This document shows positions 51,244 through 59,610 of a stretch of DNA of 64,000 bases, one piece after another; position 1 is the first letter of the stretch; the number at the start of each line of letters is the position of its first letter. The position numbers and the translations under genes were made by a program. The notes beneath the pieces are model-generated. The model saw only the letters and a list, made by a program, of their open reading frames with translations, ran no database searches and was not told the origin of the DNA. Origin of the DNA: Polaromonas sp. (GTDB taxonomy: Bacteria > Pseudomonadota > Gammaproteobacteria > Burkholderiales > Burkholderiaceae_C); contig NZ_JAUYEY010000015.1 of assembly GCF_030689685.1 (NCBI RefSeq), positions 36,145-100,144 of the forward strand. Reading direction: 5' to 3'.

Positions 51244-52446
51244 TTACCAGTTGACCTCACGGTCCGGCGTGGAGCCGATGCGGTGAATCGACAGGTCGGC
51301 GCCTTCGTATTCTTCTTCCTGGCTCATGCGCAGGCCCATGGTCGCCTTGATCAGGCCGTAAACTGCAAAACCCGCCAGCAACGCCCACGCCACCCCCATC
51401 GCCGTGCCAATCAACTGCGCACCCAGGCTGACCCCGCCCAGTCCGCCCAGCGCCTTGCTGCCGAAGATGCCGCAGGCGATGCCGCCCCAAGCCCCGCACA
51501 GGCCATGCAGCGGCCAGACACCCAACACGTCGTCGATTTTCCAGCGGTTTTGTGTCAAGGTGAACATCAGCACAAACACCCCGCCAGCCACCCCACCGGT
51601 CACCAGCGCGCCCAGCGGGTGCATCAGGTCAGAGCCCGCGCACACCGCCACCAGCCCGGCCAGCGGGCCGTTGTGCACAAAACCAGGGTCGTTTTTGCCC
51701 AGCACCAGGGCCACCAGCGTGCCGCCCACCATGGCCATCAAGGAGTTGACGGCCACCAGGCCGGAGATTTTGTCGATGGTCTGCGCACTCATGACATTGA
51801 AGCCAAACCAGCCTACCGCCAAAATCCAGGCGCCCAGCGCCAGGAACGGTATGCTCGATGGCGGGTGCGCCGAGATACCGCCGTCCTTGCGGTAGCGGTT
51901 GCTGCGCGCACCCAGCAAAATCACCGCCGGTAGCGCCAGCCAGCCGCCGACCGCGTGGACCACGATGGAGCCGGCAAAGTCGTGAAACTCGGCACCCGTG
52001 AAGTCCTTGATCCAGGCCTGCACGCCAAAACGCTGGTTCCAGACCACGCCCTCAAACAAGGGGTAAACCAGACCCACAATCACCGCTGTGGCCAGCAACT
52101 GCGGGTAAAAACGCGCCCGCTCGGCAATGCCGCCCGAGATGATGGCCGGAATGGCCGCGGCAAAAGTCAGCAGAAAGAAAAATTTGACGAGTTCGTAGCC
52201 GTTTTTTGCAGCCAGCTCCTCAGCGCCTACAAAAAAACTGGTGCCATAAGCCACCCCATAACCGACGACAAAATACACGACGGTGGACATCGAAAAGTCC
52301 ACCAGAATCTTGACCAGCGCATTGACCTGGTTCTTTTTGCGAACCGTGCCCAGCTCAAGAAATGCGAAACCAGCATGCATGGCCAAAACCATGATGCCCC
52401 CCAACAAAATGAACAAGGCATCTGAGCCCTGTTTTAGTGCGTCCAT
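51244..52446 (-). CDS. amt: ammonium transporter
   Basis: A 400 aa, 11-helix Amt protein from the ATG at 52446 (MDALKQGSDALFILLGGIMV). The signature DFAGSIVVHAVGGWLALPAV carries the first pore His, and PLGALVTGGVAGG and WPLHGLCGAWGGIACGIFGS the second. A Phe gate lies in FAFLELGTVRKKNQ. It conducts NH3/NH4+ across the inner membrane. No glnK lies next to it. The C-terminus (SQEEEYEGADLSIHRIGSTP) matches the cytoplasmic tail. It is divergent from the manganese riboswitch. Confidence 0.97.
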   Translation of the reverse strand: MDALKQGSDALFILLGGIMVLAMHAGFAFLELGTVRKKNQVNALVKILVDFSMSTVVYFVVGYGVAYGTSFFVGAEELAAKNGYELVKFFFLLTFAAAIPAIISGGIAERARFYPQLLATAVIVGLVYPLFEGVVWNQRFGVQAWIKDFTGAEFHDFAGSIVVHAVGGWLALPAVILLGARSNRYRKDGGISAHPPSSIPFLALGAWILAVGWFGFNVMSAQTIDKISGLVAVNSLMAMVGGTLVALVLGKNDPGFVHNGPLAGLVAVCAGSDLMHPLGALVTGGVAGGVFVLMFTLTQNRWKIDDVLGVWPLHGLCGAWGGIACGIFGSKALGGLGGVSLGAQLIGTAMGVAWALLAGFAVYGLIKATMGLRMSQEEEYEGADLSIHRIGSTPDREVNW

Positions 52447-52605
52447 AAGGCCTTCGTGAATGGTTTGTGCGTTTTCAGTGCAAAAAAGAGTTGGAAAAAC
52501 GAAAAGCACCAAAATCAAGCAATAACTGCGCCAGATGAGTGCGCACCAAGTTGGGCGCAAGCAGGGAATAGAGGGAGGAAAGCGCAGGTCTACAATCGGG
52601 GCCTG

Positions 52606-52755
52606 TCATTGGGGAGTAGCCACCCTTTCAATCCTGAAGGGGGCTTGCGTCAACAGACTTGTCCGGTCACGGACATGGCGCCAGCAGTCTTAGCACCCGG
52701 CGAGACCTTTGACTGCACAGCTCCTGCTCAAGGCCGGGGATGCCGTGCAGTCAAA
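52606..52755 (+). ncRNA. yybP-ykoY manganese riboswitch with downstream hairpin
   Basis: The aptamer has the family's two halves: GGGGAGTAGCC (52611-52621) and GCGTCAACAGACTTG (52647-52661), with GGCGAGACCTTT (52699-52710) closing the P1 side. It is followed by an 11-bp perfect inverted repeat, TTTGACTGCAC (52708-52718) ... GTGCAGTCAAA (52745-52755), which overlaps the aptamer end and can act as the expression platform. The Shine-Dalgarno lies 25 bp later. A TACAAT box is at 52591-52596. In this family Mn2+ binding turns on exporter synthesis. Confidence 0.92.
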
Positions 52756-52780
52756 TGGTTTTCGGCCGGAGTCTGTTTTC

Positions 52781-53344
52781 ATGGAAGCTTTCCTCGTCTC
52801 CACGGGCATCGTCGCCCTCGCCGAAATGGGCGACAAGACGCAACTTCTTGCCCTCGTCCTCGCCGCCCGTTTTCGCAAGCCCTGGCCCATCGTCGCCGGC
52901 ATTTTTGTGGCCACCCTAGCCAACCATGCGCTGGCCGGCGCGCTGGGTGCCTGGCTCACGACCCTGGTCGGCCCGCAGATGCTGCGCTACATTCTCGGCG
53001 CGTCCTTTCTGGCCATGGCGCTGTGGATGCTGATTCCCGACAAGCTTGAAAGCAACGAGGACGCAAAGGCGCCGCGCTTCGGTGTATTTGCGACCACCGT
53101 GCTGGTGTTCTTCCTGGCCGAGATGGGCGACAAGACGCAAATCGCCACGGTGATGCTGGCCGCGCGTTACGAGGCCATGGCCGCCGTGGTGGCCGGGACC
53201 ACCTTGGGCATGATGCTGGCCAACGCGCCCGTGGTCTGGTTTGGCGAACGTGTCACGCGCTTGGTGCCGCTGCGCGCGGTGCACATCGTGTCAGCCCTGA
53301 TTTTTGCCGGACTGGGGCTGGCCGCTTTGTTGATCGGGGCGTGA
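52781..53344 (+). CDS. GDT1/UPF0016-family manganese exporter
   Basis: A 187 aa inner-membrane protein with two homologous halves. Each carries the E-x-G-D-K-(T/S) motif: [20 protein letters not shown] near residue 11 and [20 protein letters not shown] near residue 112. About six to seven helices are predicted. Bacterial members (for example MneA of Vibrio) export Mn2+. The ATG at 52781 ([20 protein letters not shown]) is chosen since upstream sequence belongs to the riboswitch. The manganese riboswitch in front strongly supports the substrate. Confidence 0.93.
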   Translation: MEAFLVSTGIVALAEMGDKTQLLALVLAARFRKPWPIVAGIFVATLANHALAGALGAWLTTLVGPQMLRYILGASFLAMALWMLIPDKLESNEDAKAPRFGVFATTVLVFFLAEMGDKTQIATVMLAARYEAMAAVVAGTTLGMMLANAPVVWFGERVTRLVPLRAVHIVSALIFAGLGLAALLIGA

Positions 53345-53394
53345 GACAGCGCATTCCTCCGGCCCGAAGCCCGCGAAGAGCACCTCTTTTTCAG

Positions 53395-53490
53395 CAGGGG
53401 CCGCGGGACCGGCTTTGCCGGCCCGCAGGCGCAGCGGCCCCCTCGGGGGGCAGGGAGCTACGCGAAGCGAGCGACCGTGGGGGCCATATC
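53395..53490. repeat. GC-rich hairpin repeat (second dispersed family) in the metX leader region
   Basis: CCGGCTTTGCCGG (short stem), then GCAGGCGCAGCGGCCCCCTC and GGGGGGC (stem GCCCCC/GGGGGC), followed by GCTACGCGAAGCGAGCGACC and GTGGGGGC. The first part resembles 4750-4790. It lies between the Mn exporter gene and the metX promoter; there is no gene in 53345-53508. Confidence 0.65.
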
Positions 53491-53498
53491 CACCGGGG

Positions 53499-53504
53499 TA
53501 TACT
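53499..53504 (+). promoter_or_regulatory. -10 element of the metX transcript
   Basis: TATACT lies five bases before the start of the riboswitch aptamer, a good spacing for initiation at or near its first stem. A convincing -35 was not seen (GTGGGG at 17 bp). Confidence 0.45.
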
Positions 53505-53508
53505 TGGT

Positions 53509-53560
53509 TTAGCGCCGATTTGCCAGCTTGCGGGCGCTTAAAAAGTTCAGCTAAAGACGA
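53509..53560 (+). ncRNA. SAM-II (SAM-alpha) type riboswitch
   Basis: The sequence TTTAGCGCCGATTTGCCAGC then TTGCGGGCGCTTAAAAAGTT and CAGCTAAAGACG matches the 52-nt SAM-II layout. P1 is AGCGCC/GGCGCT, the loop has GATTT, then TTGC, an A-rich joiner, and AGCTAAA pairing back as the pseudoknot. It lies in front of metX, a standard SAM-II target. SAM-II occurs mainly in alpha-proteobacteria. SAM binding is expected to lower metX expression. Confidence 0.85.
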
Positions 53561-53568
53561 TATCCACG

Positions 53569-53605
53569 ACCCGGACTCGCTTTTAGCGATGCCGGGTTTT
53601 TGTTT
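53569..53605 (+). terminator. intrinsic terminator between the SAM-II riboswitch and metX
   Basis: ACCCGG (53569-53574) ... CCGGGT (53592-53597) with an inner stem TCGC/GCGA (CTCGCTTTTAGCGATG), followed by TTTTTGTTTT. It ends about 14 bp before the chosen metX start. Its place right after the aptamer suggests control at the level of transcription. Confidence 0.75.
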
Positions 53606-53618
53606 TGTGGGGCTTTCC

Positions 53619-54782
53619 TTGACGCTTGTTGCCACGCCGCAGTCCATGCATTTCGCCGACGCCTTGCCGCTGCAAAGCGGCGCGTCCCTCCGTGCCTACG
53701 ACCTGAGCTACGAGACCTACGGCACGCTCAACGCCGATAAATCCAACGCCGTGCTGATCTGCCACGCGCTCAATGCATCGCACCATGTGGCCGGTGTTTA
53801 CCTCGACGCGCAGGGCGCCGAGGTGCCGAAATCAGAGGGCTGGTGGGACACCATGATCGGCCCCGGCAAGCCGGTGGATACCAATACGTTTTTCGTGATC
53901 GGTGTGAACAACCTGGGATCGTGTTTCGGCTCGACCGGTCCGATGCAGCGCCACCCCGACAGCGGCGAGATCTACGGTGCCGACTTTCCGGTCGTGACGG
54001 TGCAGGACTGGGTCGATGCGCAGGCCCGGCTGCTCGACGCATTCGGTATCCAGACACTCGCGGCGGTGATGGGCGGCAGCCTGGGCGGCATGCAGGCCCT
54101 GAGCTGGACCTTGCAATACCCGGATCGCGTGCGCCACGCGGTGGTGGTCGCCAGCGCGCCCAACCTGACGGCAGAAAACATCGCCTTCAACGAGGTGGCG
54201 CGCCGCGCCATCGTGACCGACCCGGACTTTCATGGCGGGCACTATGGCCGCCATGGCGTCCTGCCGCAGCGCGGCCTGCGCATCGCCCGCATGATCGGGC
54301 ACATCACCTACCTCAGCGACGATGTCATGAATGAAAAATTCGGGCGTCAATTACAGGCCCCCGCGCTTGACGCTTCGTTTACCGCTTCGCCTTTCAAATA
54401 TTCCACACAAGAGGTCGAGTTCCAGATCGAAAGTTATCTGCGTTACCAGGGCGACAAGTTCAGCGAGTACTTTGATGCCAACACCTATTTGCTGATCACG
54501 CGGGCACTGGATTATTTTGACCCCGCCGCCGCCCATGGCGGCAACCTGACGCAGGCGCTGGCGCAGGCCAGCGCCAAATTTCTGCTGGTGAGCTTCACGA
54601 CCGACTGGCGCTTTTCACCGGCACGCAGCCGCGAGATCGCCAAGGCCCTGCTCGACAACCAGCGCGACGTGAGTTACGCCGAGATCGACGCACCCCATGG
54701 GCATGATGCCTTTTTGCTCGATGACCCACGCTATTTGGGCGTGGTCCGCTCCTATTTCGAGAGCAAGGTGGCGCCATGCTGA
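53619..54782 (+). CDS. metX: homoserine O-acyltransferase MetX
   Basis: A 387 aa alpha/beta-hydrolase-fold enzyme that activates homoserine (acetyl or succinyl) for methionine synthesis. A TTG start at 53619 ([20 protein letters not shown]) is chosen because homologues begin with an (S/T)xxATPQ-like segment. The ATG at 53589 is inside the terminator hairpin. The catalytic Ser lies in [13 protein letters not shown] (about residue 149), with late Asp (TTDWRFSP) and His (APHGHDAFL). The acyl donor cannot be read with certainty. It overlaps metW and is controlled by a SAM-II riboswitch. Confidence 0.95.
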   Translation: MTLVATPQSMHFADALPLQSGASLRAYDLSYETYGTLNADKSNAVLICHALNASHHVAGVYLDAQGAEVPKSEGWWDTMIGPGKPVDTNTFFVIGVNNLGSCFGSTGPMQRHPDSGEIYGADFPVVTVQDWVDAQARLLDAFGIQTLAAVMGGSLGGMQALSWTLQYPDRVRHAVVVASAPNLTAENIAFNEVARRAIVTDPDFHGGHYGRHGVLPQRGLRIARMIGHITYLSDDVMNEKFGRQLQAPALDASFTASPFKYSTQEVEFQIESYLRYQGDKFSEYFDANTYLLITRALDYFDPAAAHGGNLTQALAQASAKFLLVSFTTDWRFSPARSREIAKALLDNQRDVSYAEIDAPHGHDAFLLDDPRYLGVVRSYFESKVAPC

Positions 54783-55375
54783 GTACCGACGCCAAACTTT
54801 CCGCCGACCAGCTGCTGATCGCCCGTCTCGTGCCGCAGGGCGCGCGCGTGTTAGACCTGGGCTGCGGCGACGGCGCCATGCTGGACCACTTGGTGCGCGA
54901 ACGTGGCTGCACCGGCTACGGCGTGGAAATAGCTGACAGCAACATCCAGGCCTGCGTGGCGCGCGGCGTCAACGTGATCCAGCTCAATCTCGACGAAGGC
55001 CTGGCGATGTTCGGCGACGCCAGCTTCGACGTGGTGCTGCAGATCGATACGCTGCAGCACCTGCGCAACGCCGAGGTCATGCTGCGCGAGACCGCGCGCG
55101 TGGGCCGTACCGGCATCGTTGCCTTCCCCAATTTCGGCCACTGGCCGAACCGCCTGGCCGTGCTGCGCGGTCGCATGCCGGTGACCAGGGTGCTGCCTTA
55201 CCAGTGGTACGACACGCCGAACATTCGCGTCGGCACGCTGCAGGATTTTGCCGCGCTGGCGCAGAAGAACCACTTGAAGATCCTTGATTCGTTTGGCTTG
55301 CAGGAGGGGCAGGAAATCCGCTTCTGGCCAAACGCGCGCGCCAGCCGCGCGGTGTTCAAGTTCCAGCACGGGTAG
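54776..55375 (+). CDS. metW: methionine biosynthesis protein MetW
   Basis: A 199 aa SAM-dependent methyltransferase-fold protein. Motif I is [15 protein letters not shown] near residues 25-39, then [17 protein letters not shown] and [16 protein letters not shown]. The MetW features [20 protein letters not shown] and [11 protein letters not shown] are clear. It works with MetX in homoserine acylation in many proteobacteria. The 7-bp overlap with metX indicates coupled translation and shared riboswitch control. Confidence 0.96.
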   Translation: MLSTDAKLSADQLLIARLVPQGARVLDLGCGDGAMLDHLVRERGCTGYGVEIADSNIQACVARGVNVIQLNLDEGLAMFGDASFDVVLQIDTLQHLRNAEVMLRETARVGRTGIVAFPNFGHWPNRLAVLRGRMPVTRVLPYQWYDTPNIRVGTLQDFAALAQKNHLKILDSFGLQEGQEIRFWPNARASRAVFKFQHG

Positions 55376-55382
55376 TGGCGCG

Positions 55383-55412
55383 TTGGCGCTTGAGCGGCGC
55401 CAATGCTATTAT
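55383..55412 (+). promoter_or_regulatory. promoter of the chromate-resistance pair
   Basis: TTGGCG (55383-55388), 18 bp, TATTAT (55407-55412). An inverted repeat TTGGCGC...GCGCCAA overlaps the -35, a possible regulator site. The start codon lies 87 bp downstream. Confidence 0.5.
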
Positions 55413-55498
55413 TTACACATCGGGATTTCAGCCTTCCGATCTTTTCACGAGAATAGACGGTGTCCCGTCCAAGCGCTGGCAACTCATTGGAGTATTCC

Positions 55499-56377
55499 GT
55501 GGACACCTCTGCCCTTTCCGTTCCTTTTGTTTTTCCCCAAGAACTCGCCGTCCGCATGGGCCGCGCAGATGCGCCCCTGTTGCTGGACGTACGTCCTGAA
55601 GCCAAATTCCTGGAGAGCCCGCGCATGCTCGCGGGCGCCCGGCGCTGCGCACCGGACGATGTCGCTGCGCTGGCGGCGTCCGAGACGGCACGCGAAGTGG
55701 TGGCTTATTGCGTGTACGGTCACCAGGTCAGCGCCGATGCCGTTGCTGCGCTGCGTGCTGCTGGCTGGGACGCCCGGCGGCTGGCCGGCGGCTTCGAAGG
55801 GGGTGAAGCTGGTGTGGAGGCCCCCCAGGACATTGCGCAATGGCGCGCCCACCAGCCGCTCACTGTGCTCAAGCGTCCCGACTGGGGCGTCACCGGTGAG
55901 AAGCCCTCGCGCTGGGTCACCCGTGAGCGGCCCAAGATCGACCGGATTGCCTGCCCCTGGCTGATACGCCGCTTCATCGACGCGCGCGCTGAATTTTTCT
56001 ATGTGCCGACCCTGCAGGTTTTCGAGGAGGCGGACAGGCTGGGGGCGATTGCCTACGACACACCCGATGCGCCCATCACGCACGAGTGGGAGCGCTGCAG
56101 CTTCGACGCACTGTTACGCGCTTTCGACCTGCATGCGCCGGCACTGGATGTGCTGGCAACCATCGTGCGCGGCGCCGATACGTCGCGCCCCGAGCTGGCG
56201 CCGCAATCGGCAGGGCTGCTTGCCGTGTCGCTGGGCCTGTGGCGGCTGCATGCTGACGACCAGGCCCTGCTGGCTGCGGCCCTGCCGGTGTATGACGCCT
56301 TGTATGAATGGTGCCGCAGCGCGCGCGACGATACCCCCAACGGGAAAGTGCACACCCTGACCGGAGCGGCGCAATGA
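55499..56377 (+). CDS. ChrB-domain protein with N-terminal rhodanese domain (chromate resistance)
   Basis: A 292 aa protein from the GTG at 55499, preceded by GGAG at 8 bp; a GTG at 55460 is an alternative. Residues 15-100 form a rhodanese-like domain (RADAPLLLDVRPEAKFLESP; active-site Cys in VAYCVYGHQVS). Residues 150-290 match the ChrB C-terminal domain (DRIACPWLIRRFIDARAEFF, ITHEWERCSFDALL). The ChrB N-terminal DNA-binding domain is absent, so it may act enzymatically rather than as the usual regulator. It overlaps chrA by 4 bp. Confidence 0.88.
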   Translation: MDTSALSVPFVFPQELAVRMGRADAPLLLDVRPEAKFLESPRMLAGARRCAPDDVAALAASETAREVVAYCVYGHQVSADAVAALRAAGWDARRLAGGFEGGEAGVEAPQDIAQWRAHQPLTVLKRPDWGVTGEKPSRWVTRERPKIDRIACPWLIRRFIDARAEFFYVPTLQVFEEADRLGAIAYDTPDAPITHEWERCSFDALLRAFDLHAPALDVLATIVRGADTSRPELAPQSAGLLAVSLGLWRLHADDQALLAAALPVYDALYEWCRSARDDTPNGKVHTLTGAAQ

Positions 56378-57720
56378 CACCGGTCAGCTTTGCTGACGCG
56401 CTGAAATTCTGGATCAAACTTGGCTTCATCGGCTTCGGCGGGCCGGCCGGGCAGATCGCGATCATGCACCGCGAGCTGGTCGAGCAAAAACGCTGGATCT
56501 CGGAAAAACGCTTTTTGCACGCGCTCAACTACTGCATGCTGCTGCCCGGACCGGAGGCGCAGCAGCTCGCGACCTACATCGGCTGGTTGATGCACCGCAC
56601 TTGGGGCGGGGTGGCGGCCGGCGCATTGTTTGTACTGCCTTCGCTGTTTATCCTGATCGGGCTGAGCTGGGTCTATGTTGCATTTGGCGATATGCCGCTG
56701 GTGGCCGGGATTTTTTACGGCATCAAGCCAGCGGTGGCCGCGATTGTGCTGCAGGCGGTTTACCGCATCGGCAGCAAATCATTGAGAAACCCGCTGCTGG
56801 CCCCCGTCCCGTGGGCGATTGCAGCTATCAGTTTCATAGCAATTGCGGTGTTGCAAGTGCCTTTTCCGTGGGTGGTGCTGGGCGCTGCGCTGACCGGCTG
56901 GTTGTGCGCGCGGTTTGCGCCCGGCCAGTTTGTGCTGGGCGGGGGGCACGGGTCGGCGCAAGCGGCGTATGGCCCCGCGCTGATCGACGACGACACACCT
57001 ACGCCGCCGCATGCGCGCTTCAAAAAATCGCGGCTGGCGACCGTGCTGGCCGTCGGCGCCTTGCTCTGGCTGCTGCCCATGGGCGCGCTGCTGGCCTGGC
57101 AGGGCTGGCATGGCGCCCTGACCCAGATGAGCTGGTTTTTTACCAAGGCAGCGCTGCTGACTTTCGGTGGTGCGTATGCCGTGTTGCCCTATGTGTACCA
57201 GGGGGCGGTCGAGCAGTTTGGCTGGCTCACCGGCCCGCAGATGATTGACGGCCTGGCACTGGGTGAAACCACGCCGGGGCCGCTGATCATGGTGGTGGCT
57301 TTTGTGGCCTTTGTCGGCGGCTGGACCAAAGAGGTGCTGGGACCGGATGCCCTGTTTCAGGGGGCGGCGCTGGCGGCGCTGCTGGTGACCTGGTTTACTT
57401 TTTTACCCTCTTTCATGTTTATCCTGGCAGGCGGCCCGCTGGTGGAGTCCACCCATGGCAAGCTCCATTTCACCGCGCCGCTGGCCGCCATCACGGCGGC
57501 AGTGGTCGGGGTGATAGCCAGCCTTGCTCTGTTTTTTATAGCGCATGTTGCTTTTCCGGCGGGCGTGACAGCCGGTCTTTCTTCGAGCGTGGAATGGCCC
57601 GCCGTGGCCATCATGGGGGCGGCCGGCCTGGCGCTGCTGCGCTTCAAGGTCGGCGTGATTCCTGTCATCGCCACCTGCGCACTGCTCGGCTTTCTGTTGC
57701 GCCTGTCCGGCCTGGCATGA
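56374..57720 (+). CDS. chrA: chromate transporter ChrA
   Basis: A 448 aa protein of the long, two-domain CHR family that exports chromate. The N-terminal half begins LGFIGFGGPAGQIAIMHREL (residues 17-36), with RFLHALNYCMLLPGPEAQQL. The C-terminal half repeats the layout (KAALLTFGGAYAVLPYVYQG, MIDGLALGETTPGPLIMVVA). About ten hydrophobic helices are visible. It is co-translated with the rhodanese-ChrB protein. The next gene encodes a SulP anion transporter, chromate being a sulfate analogue. A GCTAT-stem-like segment occurs near 56815-56845. Confidence 0.95.
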   Translation: MTPVSFADALKFWIKLGFIGFGGPAGQIAIMHRELVEQKRWISEKRFLHALNYCMLLPGPEAQQLATYIGWLMHRTWGGVAAGALFVLPSLFILIGLSWVYVAFGDMPLVAGIFYGIKPAVAAIVLQAVYRIGSKSLRNPLLAPVPWAIAAISFIAIAVLQVPFPWVVLGAALTGWLCARFAPGQFVLGGGHGSAQAAYGPALIDDDTPTPPHARFKKSRLATVLAVGALLWLLPMGALLAWQGWHGALTQMSWFFTKAALLTFGGAYAVLPYVYQGAVEQFGWLTGPQMIDGLALGETTPGPLIMVVAFVAFVGGWTKEVLGPDALFQGAALAALLVTWFTFLPSFMFILAGGPLVESTHGKLHFTAPLAAITAAVVGVIASLALFFIAHVAFPAGVTAGLSSSVEWPAVAIMGAAGLALLRFKVGVIPVIATCALLGFLLRLSGLA

Positions 57721-57762
57721 CCACCAGCGCCAGCCGCCGCCAGGGGCACGGCAGGCCGCGTT

Positions 57763-59610
57763 ATGCTCATGACCATGCACGGCTCTCCGAAAAACATGGC
57801 CTCTGCGCCAGCGCACACGCTGCTTGAACGCCTGTTCGGCAGTTGGGTCCACGCGGTCACACCGGCTACGCTGCGCCACGACCTGATGGCTGCCCTGCTG
57901 GGCGCGGTGCTGGTGTTGCCGCAGGGCATTGCCTTTGCCACACTGGCCGGCCTGCCGCCCGAGTACGGCCTGTACACCGCCATCGTGCCCTGCATCATCG
58001 CCGCGTTGTTTGGCTCTAGCTGGCATGTGATGTCGGGGCCGACCAATGCCAATTCGCTCGCGCTGTTTGCGATGTTGTCGCCCCTGGCCATGGCCTTCAG
58101 CCCGGCCTACATCCAGATGGTGCTGGCCGTTACGGTGCTGGTCGGCGTCATGCAGTGGCTGATCGGTACGCTGCGGCTGGGCACCCTGGCCAACTTCATC
58201 TCGCCGGCCGCGTTGTTCGGCTTCACCTCCGGTGCGGCGCTGCTGATCGGCGTGTACGCGCTGCCGGACCTGCTGGGTCTGGCGGCGGCCGCAGAACACG
58301 GCGCGGCGGCAGTGTTGCTGCATGTGGTCGCTCAACTGCGTGCCGTGCAGCCAGCGGCGCTGGCGGTGGCCGGTGTGACGCTGGCCGTGGCGTTGCTGGT
58401 GCGGCGCTGGCGTCCGAGTTGGCCGTCCATGCTGGCCGGGCTGGTGACGGCGACACTGCTGAGCTGGGCCTGGTCTAGCTATGTCAGCGCATCGCCGCTG
58501 CCGCTGCGTACCGTCGGCCAGATTCAAACGCCGTGGCCCAAGTTTGCGGTGCCCACAGTTAGCTGGTCGGCCTTGTCCGAGTTGCTGGGGCTGGCGTTTG
58601 CGCTGACCATCGTGGCACTGGGTCAGTCGATCTCGATTGCCAAGGCGGTCGCTGCGCGCTCGGGTCAGCGCATCGACGCCAACCGTGAATTCTGCGGCCA
58701 GGGCCTGTCCAACATCGTCGGGGGTTTCTTTTCGTCTTATGTGTCCTGCGGGTCGCTGAACCGTTCCATGCCGAACCTGGAGGCCGGCGCGCGCACGCCG
58801 CTGGCGGCGGTGTTTTCGGCGGTACTGCTGCTGCTGCTGGTGGCGCTCAGCGCCAGCTTGCTGGCGCAGATTCCGATGGCCGCGCTGGCCGCGCTGCTGC
58901 TGCTGGTGGCGGTGTCGCTGCTCGACATCAAACGCTGGAAGCAGTTGTATGTGTTGAGCCGCACCGAATTTGGCGTTGCGCTGGCCACGTTGGTGGCGAC
59001 GGTCAGCATCCGGCTGGAGATTGCGATTTTGCTGGGCACGTTGCTGTCGCTGATGACCTTTCTGTACCGCACGTCGAAGCCAGCGATGCGCACCATGGGT
59101 TTCGACAGCCGCGCGCGGGACCGGCAGTTTGTGGTGCTGGCGGACGCTGCAAGCCCGTTACCGGAGTGCCCACAACTCAAGCTGCTGCGCATGGAGGGCG
59201 AGGTCTATTTCGGCGCCACCCCGCATGTGGCCGATACCCTGCACGCCTTGCGCCACGCACCGCAGCCGCAAAAACATCTGCTGGTGATGGGCAAAAGCAT
59301 GAATTTCATCGACCTGTCAGGCGCGCAGCTCTGGGAGGCCGAGCTCAATGCGCGCCGCGCTATGGGCGGCAACCTGTACTTTCACCGGCCGCGCCCGGAA
59401 GTGATCCAGATGTGGCAGACCACCGGCTTCACCCGCCTGCTCGGATCCGAGCACCAGTTCCCCGACAAACGCAGCGCGATCGCGACGATTTTCACGCGGC
59501 TGGACCCGCAGATATGCAGGCAATGCACGGCGCGCATTTTCGAGGAATGCCGCAGCGTTCCGGGGCCTGATGTCGTGGACGCCGCAGCGGTCTCTACATC
59601 GGCGCCTTGA
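57763..59610 (+). CDS. SulP-family anion permease with STAS domain
   Basis: A 615 aa protein. The membrane part has the SulP signature GPTNANSLALFAMLSPLA and LPQGIAFATLAGLPPEYGLY near residues 50-70, then about 10-12 helices including GLSNIVGGFFSSYVSCGSLN. A STAS domain occupies about residues 470-570 (LLVMGKSMNFIDLSGAQLWE). A Cys-rich tail (PQICRQCTARIFEEC) follows, which could bind metal. Substrates of the family include sulfate and bicarbonate; proximity to chrA favours sulfate-like anions. It overlaps the convergent DUF72 gene by 17 bp. Confidence 0.92.
   Translation: MLMTMHGSPKNMASAPAHTLLERLFGSWVHAVTPATLRHDLMAALLGAVLVLPQGIAFATLAGLPPEYGLYTAIVPCIIAALFGSSWHVMSGPTNANSLALFAMLSPLAMAFSPAYIQMVLAVTVLVGVMQWLIGTLRLGTLANFISPAALFGFTSGAALLIGVYALPDLLGLAAAAEHGAAAVLLHVVAQLRAVQPAALAVAGVTLAVALLVRRWRPSWPSMLAGLVTATLLSWAWSSYVSASPLPLRTVGQIQTPWPKFAVPTVSWSALSELLGLAFALTIVALGQSISIAKAVAARSGQRIDANREFCGQGLSNIVGGFFSSYVSCGSLNRSMPNLEAGARTPLAAVFSAVLLLLLVALSASLLAQIPMAALAALLLLVAVSLLDIKRWKQLYVLSRTEFGVALATLVATVSIRLEIAILLGTLLSLMTFLYRTSKPAMRTMGFDSRARDRQFVVLADAASPLPECPQLKLLRMEGEVYFGATPHVADTLHALRHAPQPQKHLLVMGKSMNFIDLSGAQLWEAELNARRAMGGNLYFHRPRPEVIQMWQTTGFTRLLGSEHQFPDKRSAIATIFTRLDPQICRQCTARIFEECRSVPGPDVVDAAAVSTSAP

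Noticed and set aside
53589..53618. ATG at 53589 as the metX start
   Set aside because: It lies within the terminator hairpin, lacks a ribosome site and adds residues not expected in MetX.
57513..57555. A repeat-like ATAGCCAGCCTTGCT...TATAGCGCATG segment in chrA
   Set aside because: The order of elements differs from the dispersed repeat and it codes a normal membrane helix; probably chance.
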